A DNA stretch of 64,000 nucleotides from Sipunculus nudus (Eukaryota; Annelida; Sipuncula; Golfingiida; Sipunculidae): the NCBI GenBank assembly GCA_026874595.1, contig CM049310.1:47627058-47691057 (forward strand), in the 5' to 3' direction. Shown here in pieces: positions 49,301-61,145 of the stretch. Each line of letters opens with the position of its first letter. Within the stretch, counting starts at the first letter, position 1. The notes beneath the pieces are model-generated. The model did not search any database. It was given only the letters and a program-made list of their open reading frames with translations, and had not been told where the DNA came from. Both the position numbers and the translations under genes were made by a program.

Positions 49301-52300
49301 AAGCTACATGCAAACATTAAACTAAGATATTAAGTGTATAAACAAAAGAATGTGCAACTATTTTTCTTGTTTACTATTGTTGAGTTTGTGATTCAGTTTT
49401 TGGGAAAGTATTAAATGTTTATAATAAGGGATAGTTGTCCTAGCGGCTACTGGTGTTTGAACTAAATATGACCGATACACCATATTTCCGATCAAGATCA
49501 TCCTAACATTCATATTTTTGTTTGTTCTTGTTATTCATTGCAACTGATCTCTGTAAATCGTTGTAAATTCAAAATGTAAACTTCTGGGGCAGCACAATGA
49601 ATTTTTATTTGAATTATTTTATTAACTATAATAGTCGCCATGTTACAAAAGCCCTGATATTATGTTGACAAATTACCACTTATACATCACCTGTTTCAAA
49701 ATTCACTACAAATCAAACAATACATAGAAATAAAATCATTCAGACTGCTTTATCAATTAAACCGCTCATATTATTAAAGCAAAAAGGTAACAATGCGATA
49801 TATTAGTTGTACTGGCACATTCTGGAACACAACTTGGGAAGTAACATTTGCAAATCAAAATTTGCTTTTAGGCAGGTGGCTTAGCGTCAAATTTGGACCA
49901 TATCATTGTATCCCCAGACAAAGTCGGGGGATACTATGTTTTCATACCGGTCCCCCCGCCGCCGCATATAAATCTTGTTGGCGCGATAACCCAAAAAATA
50001 TTTCACGGAACTTTACCAAACTTGGTATATGTATAGATATGGGTAAGAGGACGACATCTATTTAAAATGAGGTCATGACCTTTACTAGGAGAGTGTCCTT
50101 GACCTTGAATAGGTCCAATTTTGGGGAAACTCACACAAATTCTTTAATATCTCAAGAAGTCTTGCATGGATTTATCCCAAAATCAAGTTGATGGAAGATC
50201 ATGGATAGGGTTGTCATGTTCCAGGAACTGGTGGCGCCACCTATTATTCTTTACTTGTTTTCGTGCTGTTTAATACTCCAAAAATTGCCACCTTACAGTA
50301 CTGTGAGCATTATAAGTCAAAAACTAATGGACAGATTTCTTTTATATTATGCATATACATAGGTATGGGTTATGGGATGATGTTTATTTAAATTGGGGTC
50401 ATGACCTTTCCTATGAGAGTGGCCTTGACCTTGAATATTGCCATATATGGTGAAAATCACACACCTCTTATGATATCTCCAGTGTTGATAGCTATATGGA
50501 TTTCAAACATGACTTATGTATGGCCCACCACTAAAGTAAGAACCCTTTAGGTTCTAGGGTCATGAGGTCAAAGGTCAAGGTCACTGGACTGGCATCTTAA
50601 AAGATGCTGTGGATGCATTTTAAGCCATACTTTCATCCCAGGTCTTCCATCTTGAATATATAGCTCACTTGCCAATAGTGGATGATCCATATCAATTTTG
50701 GGGTCACAAGGCCAAAGATCAAGACCACATGAGCTATCTGTCCAAAAATTAGTTTCTGGATTATAATTCCCGCTTTATTAATGTATGGATTTCAAACTTG
50801 ACTTGTATATGTCCCATTGGAAAAGCAAGACCCAAATTAATTTTGGGGTCATGAGGTCAAAGGTCAAGGTCACAGGACACATCTTTAAAAAGATGTGGAT
50901 GCATTTTCAGCCAAACATTTCATCTCAGATCTTTCATCTTGCACATATAGTTCACCTGCCAAGAGATGAAGAACCCTATCAATTTTGAGGTCACTAGGTC
51001 AAAGATGAAGGTCACAGGAGCCATCTGTCCTAAAATTAGTTTCTGGATAATAATTCCTTTTATTGATGTATGGATTTTAAACTTGACTTGTATTTGACCC
51101 ATTGGAAAAGCAAGACCCGAATTGATTTTGGGGTCATGAGGTCAAAGGTCAAGGTCACAGGAAATCCTGTAAAAAGACTGTGGATGCATTTTCAGCCAAA
51201 CAATTCATCTCAGATCTTTCATCTTGCACATATAGTTCACCTGCCTAGAGTGGAAGACCCCTATCAATTTTGTGGTCACAAGGTCAAAGGTGAAGGTCAC
51301 AGGAGCCATCTGTCCAAAAATTAGTTTCTGGATGATAATTCCTGCTTTATTGATGTATAGATTTCAAACTTGACTTGTATATGTCCCATTGGAAAAGCAA
51401 GACCAGAATTGATTTTGGGGTCATGAGGTCAAAGGTCAAGGTCACAGGACACATCTTTAAAAAGATCAAGGTCACAGGACCAACATCTTCAACAAGATTG
51501 TGGATTGATAAATGGGAGAAACAATAAATATGCCAAGTGTCAGTATATGCTGCTAAAAAATCAGGGCCTATTCTTAAAAGGGGGGGGGGCTACTATGTCT
51601 GGGGATACTCTGGCACCTGCGGTGCCAAGAAATGTCTAGTTACAGATTAAATAAAAGCACCTAACCTTGTAGCTGGATAGAGTACATCCAGATGTGATTT
51701 ATAGGGGGCCTCTCCAGGTGAAGTACATATAAGTTTCATTTTAGCGCCTAAACATGTTTGGCCCTTGCCCACCGAAATAACAAAATTTAGCATAAAAATA
51801 TGAAGGGTCAGGGAAAGGAAAAATCATTTTAGAGCCTCTTTATCTGGATAGAATATTGCAAATGATATACCAAATTAAAGACAAAGAAAAAAATACATTC
51901 CAGTCTAATAAGTGCACAAAAAGCCAACATAACACCAAAATGTCATGTGTTCATGACAGATCTCAAAATGGCGGTCATCAACCATGATGAAAATGAGACA
52001 CAAAATGTTTTAGTGAATAGGGACATTTATTAACACAGTTTGTTTGTTTAATAATTCCTTATATCTTTTGTCAGAGTTGGAGAGTATTGTCTATTAGGAA
52101 TTCTTGATAACTATCTTTGGGGTCATTGTAGTTGACTTAAATTTGGGATCCAGACTTCGCATATATAGTCATGTTATAACCTTAAAGGCCATAGCAAAAT
52201 ATAAACGTTATCAGTCTACAATTTTCTTGTTGTGTTCTTTATGAGCCGGAAAATATGCAATCTAAATTTCCAAGATTTAATTTCAGATGATTCAAGATGT

Positions 52301-55300
52301 CCTGTCTTTTAGCCTTTTTGGTATATTGAAGTACTTTTTACAATAGATCTGTCTTGCATTTTTGTTATTTAGCAAACTGTCTTGTTTATATAGTGGTTTT
52401 CTACAATAGCTTAACAAATATGGTGTTAATAAGTTATTTATTATTTTATCTACAGACCATGTCCTTTAGAATATTAGCCTACATTTCTTATTCCTTTCTA
52501 ATTCCTGCATCCCATTACTCTTTAACTTCAGGCCGGTTTTCTTTTTTATTTTGGGAATGTAAAAATAAATACCATAGATACACGATTCATTTTTCTATGT
52601 TATATGCAAGCCTGCGGTTTAATCAATTTCACAGTCCATTCTCTACCCCGTATTAGGTAACAAATATCTTTATGAAATGATTTAATCGCAAACAATATGT
52701 CTATAAATAAATAAAAGCTTGAAAGTACCGGTATACGTCTTAATAACAAAATCAACCAATTATATTCCAGATCCAATATATGTGTTATCTGTATCTCCAA
52801 ACACTCTCTGAAATTCAACTTAAAGGTTCTTAGGTTTATAAATCCAACATTGACAAACACCTCTGAACAACAAAATGTGTAGGTAAACTCAAGACAAAGC
52901 CCCCTTTTCCTGATATTATATCGTGTTTGCTTCTACAGAGCTTTAATGGCAGTCTCAGCATTATAATACAACTTTAGCATATTCATATTCACTTACATAA
53001 CTTTATAATCATAAACAATTAAAGTTAACTCAGTCAGACATTTCCTCTAATGTCTAAACAAATTAGAATGTAAAACTTGGTCTAAACAACGCAAATCAAT
53101 AATAACAATACTTTATTTTTTAATAGAGACATATTTATTCTTAACAAATAAAACACCCAGCTGATCTTCATAAGTCCTCATTAACTTAATTTGTACTCTA
53201 AAGGTATCCACAGTCTCACAGTGCATAGATATGAACAAAGCCACAATCCATATTTGTCATTTCAGTTATATATTATTTAGGATGAGTGTAAATAAATGCT
53301 GCTTTATGTTACAATTCTGAGAATTGTCCCACTTGCCTGTATATCATTTATCATAACATAGATGCATTAATGACAGTCCCTCAATGATCAAACATTTAGG
53401 CAGCTCAACAAATTGTTTCAGTAATCTGTGAATACGTATTAAGACACAACATTTAAACAAATGGTCTTGCTGGAATAGACGACGAGTGTATGATATGATA
53501 CACATTAAATTCTTAACCAAAATGTGCGGCCGCCAAAATTACTATCTACACAGGTGTTGTCCAGTTAAAATAATGGTCTGGTCCATGTAGACTGCAAATG
53601 TAAACTCCAACCATACACTTAGCTGCCTAGATCGCACCTATTGATCTAGTATGATCTTTATCGTCCAAACAATTATGCAGTATTGATTTATATTCAAATA
53701 TATATATATATATATTTCTTAAAAGCTGAGCTCCAATATTATAACTTTAAAATGTGGTACTTATGAAAGGATGAACGGATGATGTGATCTTTTGACCTGA
53801 AGCTGGCTACATTTAACCTTTAAACTGCTTTTGGTCATATTGAATGCAACAGATGTTTTATATATTTAGGTGTTCTTAATATGTACATTGATTAAATGAA
53901 AATGAAATATAGATTCAATCGACCTTACCACATTCCCTTCATTGTTGTAAAGGTCTGAAAACGTTTTGTTATCCTACTATTGTGGACTTTAGCCTGCTGA
54001 ATGGGCACCTGAAGATACTTCTTACAAAATTTTGATGTTTTTGTTCGATATGTAACGATAATTCCGTTAAATTAGCTGACTATTTGGACATTTGAAAATA
54101 GACTCACGCTAACATGGCGGTCTCATCACCAAAATGCATCATTAGCATTTTCATTTTTACCTACATAAATAATTATAAACAATACTGTAAATGTAGTCAG
54201 ACATTTTCTTCAGTGCAAAAAATATTTAGTATGAACTAGTTTCTTAATATAAATAAATACCAAATTTCTTTCATTTAGTCTATTCCTGGCAAATTGAAGT
54301 TGTAATCAGAAAAATTAATTCATAATAAATTAAGATTTAGGTAGTTATATAAAATTATCAGCTTTGTAAGTATTTATTTAATATATGTACAAACCTTAAT
54401 CCATTCTCAACCCATAAAAATACAACAGCAGATAACTAAACGCCACTGGAAGCTCTGTCGTATTGAAACTTGATCTAAATTGCTACCATTGATAATTTTA
54501 TTGCAATTTATCAATTTCTTGGCATTGTTATTATTCCAAACATATATAATACCCAACGAATGTTCAAGAAAACACTCACAAGATACAGTTTCACATTAAT
54601 GGATGACGTCACCTTTTGACCTCTTGCCACCTACAATTATACTTTAACATGATTTTCGTCACAATTTCTACGATAACTGTTCATGATATTTCAAAATGGT
54701 GTTCTTACCATGGTTCTTACCAAACTGGTGGCGCCACCTGCAACCATTTTTGCACAGCGTCTGTCTGTTTGTTTGCCATGGGATAAAATCACTTATATCT
54801 CAGCAGTGGTTTCACATATCTGCCTAAAATTTTGCAGGTTTAAACATCCTTGACAGCTTTCTTGATTTTATGACAGGTGGCGCCAGCTATATTCACATTT
54901 ATGCTGCAGACATCCAAGCTCATATCTAAGGAACCATTTGACAGATCTAACATAGCTCTTAATCATACACAAAATTTGTGGGGCCACCTGCCACCATTTT
55001 TGCACAGCGTCCTTCTGTTTGTCTGCTGTGGGATAAAATCACTCATATACAAGTAGTAGTTTGAATTATCTGCCTAAAATTTTGCATATGTATACAACTT
55101 GGACAGCTTTCTGGATTTTGTGGTAGGTGGCGCAACCTACATACACATTTCAGCTGCAGACATCCAGGCTATGCAACACACCTCACTCTATTTCCCCTTG
55201 CCACTCAATCCATGCCTCACCATGCAAATCCACCCGTCCCACTCTGAATTTGGCGGATACACGTAGTCGCTTGTTAACTACCCGTATTCTAGTTTTTGTG

Positions 55301-58300
55301 TTGTGTGCACCCATGCCAGAATTTCAGCAGTGATGTTTGTTTAATTGTTTCTTGTTCTAAGTGTTTAGTACTTGCATTGTTCATATACATGTTACACATG
55401 TTCTTGAAAAGTAATGGTCCAGCATTGAAGCATTATACCTGGTGTAATCTAACTGCACAGGTTCGCATTAGGCCTGTAGGCCTTGTTTATGCATGTTATA
55501 AAGCTATCCAAGGGCTACATTAATGCAAATTTTTTCCTGATGGGTCAAACAGTTCCCGAGATATGAGGGTTAATGTATCAAAACAGACGCACAGATGGAC
55601 GCACTGGAGGGGGGAGGTCAGAGGTCCACGCAAAATATTTTGGCACCAGGTCACATGTGACCCAATAATTGTGTAAAGTTTCGGAAAAATCTGTCCAGTG
55701 GTCAAAGAGTCCTATTCTGGAAACGAACGGGGCGGTGGCGGAACCCAGTCAAAAACAGTATCCGCAAAACTTTGATTTGGTGGATACAATTATATAACCA
55801 TTAATAGAAATGCATTATTATAACTGCACAAATAACTGGTTAAAATTAGTATTTCTGGCTCTTGTCAGCAATACTAATGCAGGCTACATACTGTCTGTTG
55901 AATCAAAGAACTCCTGTAGCTTGCCTGGTCTGTTATTATAACTGCACAAATAACTGGTTAAAATTAGTATTTCTGACTCTTGTCAGGAATACTAATTCAG
56001 GCCACATACCGTCTGTTGAATCAAAGAACTCCTGTAGCTTGCCTGGTCTGTTGTCGCTTTGTTCATACTCGTATGCTTGTAAAACCATATCAAAGCGATC
56101 TAAGTCCTTTACAAATACAGCCTCGGGACTGGACTGGTTCTCATATTCCTGTACATATGTAAAACATAAAACAATCTAAACGACTATATAATATCTTTCT
56201 GAATGATTTTGTAACTAGACATTCCTAATAACTTCCTTATCATCAAATCCTGGAAATCTAATAAATTATAGAATGATGAATAATCAGTCAAAATTTGAAT
56301 GATCATTCTTGGTCCATAGTGTTTTATATCCTCATATACCCACTGGCAGACAGCAATGAAGACCTAATTAAAGTAATGTTAATTTCTTTAATCATTATAA
56401 CTTTGTACTACATATGTGAATTACAAAACAGCAGGCCTAGCAAAAATAAATTTTTATGTTTTATTTTATCATGATTATTAAGTCCTCTCAAATTAAATGT
56501 TAACAAATTATTTATTTATTTTTTATTTTATTGATTTATGTGCTGCATCATCATTCTGAAACAAAAAGCCTGCATTTTATTTTAACTACCATATATATCA
56601 TAGTACATGTATGTGCACAGTTGTTGTTAACAATGACTAAAGCAATCCAACCTGCCATAACTGGAAGACTTCTGTCGCTACCTGGCTGGGCAAGAGCTTT
56701 TGAAGATGATCCATGGCTGCCTTTGATAAATAATCAAGGAAAAACAAACATTAATAAGGAACTTAAAATAACTGCGTGATAGAATACAGCTATACAGTAC
56801 AGGAGTGAGACTTGTAATCACCTTTAATAATTTTTATTAAGGCCACATGACACCCCACCAGACCCTTAGAAAGCAGTGTTTATGAGCATGAGGCTTGATT
56901 CATGTGGATCACACCAACAGAACTTGTCGAAGTTGCAATCTATCTGTGCAAGTCTTCCCTCACAAGTGCCAAAAGGTATACATCTGTCTGCCATAAAGTC
57001 TTAAACCATTAGGCTCTAGGATATATCAGATGTCACTGCAGTAGTATAATGGTCAAGGTGCCGGGCTCATGAACGAGAGGTTGTGAGTTTGAATCCAAGT
57101 CAGACCCTCACCAAGCTAAGACCCTTGGGCAAGGTTCCAACCTCAAGTGTGCCTCTGTCCACCAAGCATTAAAAATGGGTACCAGTATAAAATACTGGGA
57201 AGGTTACCTGCATCCCATCCTAAGTCGCATCACGATACAAAATCAGATAAGCTCCGACCTGATGAGCCATCAGGCTCAGGTGTAAAAGCCTAAAAGACTT
57301 CACCTTTTTTTACACAATAAACAATGGAAATTGTCAATATATAGACTTATATTATGGGTGTTCACAGGCTGATTCACCAATTCCCATATCATATAGCAAA
57401 CATAAATTGGTCTGAAACCAATTGATTTGATTTAAACATGTATTCAGCAGACTACAGAAGTTTAAATGTGAGTTGCCCACAGGAGGTGTTTCAAATAGGG
57501 TAAAGTGTGAATTGAGACAACCAATTCAGCATTTTTCATGAGAACTATACAACACATTTGGAATATGCTGGTTCTAAACAGGATCATCCAAAATATTATA
57601 TCAGTGGAGCACCAATTTAGTGTGTAACAATGATAATAAGATATATATCATATATATCGAAACTGCAAATTATGAGTACCGGTATTGGCACTAACACACA
57701 CAGAATACACATTCCCTTGAAAAAATTCAGTTACCTGTCTCATGGCTATCTTAGTTATGAAAACCAATTGTAGTTCATTTCTTTATTCATTATAATTTTG
57801 TACTAAATATATAAATAACTAATCAGCAGTTTAGTAAAATATGCTGTTTTAATAACAATGGCTATATTTGCTTCATGCAGTGGGGGTGACAATAGAATCC
57901 AAACTGGCACTGTGACTTGTGTAATTTCATGCTGCCTACTGAAATGTTTAGAAAGATGTATATAAACATGTCTTGTAATAAATACTTCAACACTCATTCT
58001 GTGGTCATTGAATACACTGACCAGCTCACGCCTATGCTTTTCTTCTCTACTGACTCCATCGGAGGGAGCCAGATCTCCCACAATGCACTCTGCCATGTCA
58101 TGTACCACAGAAAGCTTGATGCATCTAAAATAAAAAAAAACTAGATGTGTCGGAACGACACGAATGCCCCCGCCTGGGGCAAATTAGAAACATTTGTAAA
58201 ATTTTGAAAAATTTTTTAAGTTCAGGAGGTGTCGTATGGTCAAAAGTAGGTCAACAAGGGCAAAATGCAAACTCGATCTGTAACGGGTCATTATTGATTC

Positions 58301-61085
58301 AAGCAACACACCAAAAATCATGCCAGTATATGCAGGCATTGTGAAAAAAAGTCCATACATGTGCATTTTCCATAAAAATTTCCGTCTTTCATGAAATTTT
58401 CTAAGTTTAGGAGCCGTAAAACAATGAAAAGTAGGTCAACTGGGACAAAATGCGAACTTGATCTGTAACTGTCATTATCTGACCACACATAAAAAATCAG
58501 GGGGGTATCTGCAGGCATTGAGGAAAAAAAGTCAGTACATATGCATTTGTTATGAAAATTTCTATTTTTCATGAAACTTTCTATGTTCAGGAGCAGTCAA
58601 ATGGTGAAAAGTAGGTCAACTGGGACAAAACAAGAACTCGATCTGTAACTGGTCAATATCTGCCTACACACCAAAAATCAGGCCCGTATCTGCAGGCACT
58701 GCAAAAAAAAGTCTATGCATGTGCACTTTTTTATGAAATTTTCTATGTTAGAGCACCGTCAAATGGTCAAAAGTAGGTCAACTGGGACAAAACGCGAACT
58801 CGATCTGTAACTGGTCAATATCTGCCAACACACCAAAAATCAGGCCAATATCTGCAGGCACTGCGAAAAAAAGTCCGTACATGTGTATTTGTCATGAAAT
58901 TTCTATTTTTCATGAAATTTTCTAAGTTTAGGAGCTGTAAAACAGTCAAAAGTAGGTCAACTGGGAGAAAACGCGAACTCGATCTGTAACTGGTCATTAT
59001 CTGCCTACACACCAAAAATCAGGCCAATATCTGCAGGCACTGCGAAAAAAAGTTCGTACATGTGTATTTGTCATGAAATTTCTATTTTTCATTAAACTTT
59101 CTAAGTTTAGGAGCCGTAAAACGGTCAAAAGTAGGTCAACTGGGACGAAACGTGAACTCGATCTGTAACTGGTCTATATCTGCCCACACACCAAAAATCA
59201 GGCCAATATCTGCAGGCATTGCGAAAAAAAGTCTGTACATGTGTATTTGTCATGAAATTTCTATTTTTCATGAAATTTTCTAAGTTTAGGAGCCGTAAAA
59301 CGGTCAAAAGTAGGTCAACCGGGACGAAACGCGAACTCGATCTGTAACTGGTCTATATCTGCCCACACACCAAAAATCAGGCCAATATCTGCAGGCATTG
59401 CGAAAAAAAGTGTGTACAACTGTTTGATTTCGGAATGACGGAAGGACGGACATGGGTAAAACTATATGCCCCCGCCACTTTGTGGCGGGGGCATAAAAAG
59501 ATTATTTGCCTTCCAGTTGTGACACAATTAAGCTTAGCACATTAAGTGTTTATCATCTTTCCAATTTACACATATGACTATTCTTTTTCATTTTTCATTT
59601 GAAAATTCTATTTATTAAAAACCTGCATGTCAGTTTATCTAAAATTTTAAAATAAAAGTATGATTAACATATCCCTTTATATTACAGTCTATCTGATATG
59701 AGATAACAAGTTTTCCTGACAGATGAATTAGCAGTGGGTTGCATCATAGAATTTAGCACAATCATAATGATGATCAAAGGTACCATTAATCATTACACAA
59801 TTATGTATATTTTTTTTATAATCTCAACATCTTGATGATATTTTGAAAGATAAAATTTACAATGTGTGCTTGTCAACTGGACTAAAATACAAATAGTACA
59901 TGTACATAACTATACTTAGATCTTATTATACATAACTAATCATTGACTGGGAATGTTGATAGTTTGAAAAAATATACTGGTGCTGCTAATTTTTTTAACT
60001 TATCTGCACCCAGTTTCCATCACTATGTTTACAACACCTTGTTAGATAAAATGTGTCTATGTCTTTCTAAGTGTCCATTCATCTACCTTTTTAAAAAATA
60101 ATATATGTGATTTCTGGCTTCCTCTGTGTATATCTTAATGATCTAAGGGTAATTCTGGTTATGAAAAGCTCTTATACAAGCTATTCTGTGAAGGATGTAT
60201 ATACTTGTTTATCAACGTGTTTGTAAACACACCAATTTTGACACACAGGAAAAACTTGTAACCTAAGGTGGAAGGTTACATAAATGTGGAGGTAAAAAGC
60301 TCACTTGTTGTAAAACGTCATTTGCAAAGCTCTGGCTTATATGACTTGCTGTCAGATGCCCTTGTTGAATTTGTTTTTATTTTTTACTGGCCCCCACATA
60401 TTATAAACACATTGATATAAACAAAACAAGCACCTTGTGTGTGGTGATATCCACATTTTCCGACCTGTTTTTATAAAAGCTTCAAGGGATTCCCTTTAGT
60501 TTATAAAGGTCAGATAGGTGATTAGGCCCCTTGCAATTTAGAATTATAAATCAACTTTTATATTCAGATATATATGTTAAATTGGAAAAGTATCAAAATA
60601 TAAACTTAAAATAAAAAAAAACTGATGTGATAAAAAATGAGGATTTAAAACAAACATCTGTTTATTATTGTCCTGCCTTAACTGGCACATTACTGGTCCT
60701 TACTTGTCTTTATTGAGGGAACTCTGGCTGTCAGCCAGGAAAGCCATGACGGACATCCTGTACATGTGTCCTGCCACACTCTCTGGATCCCGAACCTGAC
60801 GCCTCACCCATCCTGTCCTCTTGACTCCCTGTGGCATAAAAATATCTTTAAAGTTTCAATCACAACAGACTAGAAACATATTTTTAAGCCTGTTTCATTC
60901 AGATCTAACAGAATTTACACATCATCATAAAATTGCCTATACAAAAACTGGAACCAACTAAAAAATAATGCACCATATGAAATTCAGACATATATCAGTT
61001 CAATTAAACTTTATCAAAGATAATCTGTTTTTCACATACAATTTTATTGTTTAATTACTCTTGATTATTTCTTAGTTTATATATA

Positions 61086-61145
<60 letters not shown>

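Noticed and set aside
55892-55932. Second copy of HDDC2 exon 5 as an alternative exon
   Set aside because: The duplicate lacks an acceptor and the first two thirds of the exon, so it cannot replace exon 5.
57035-57107. tRNA-Met gene
   Set aside because: The A and B boxes are present, but the acceptor stem does not pair and a SINE body follows directly.
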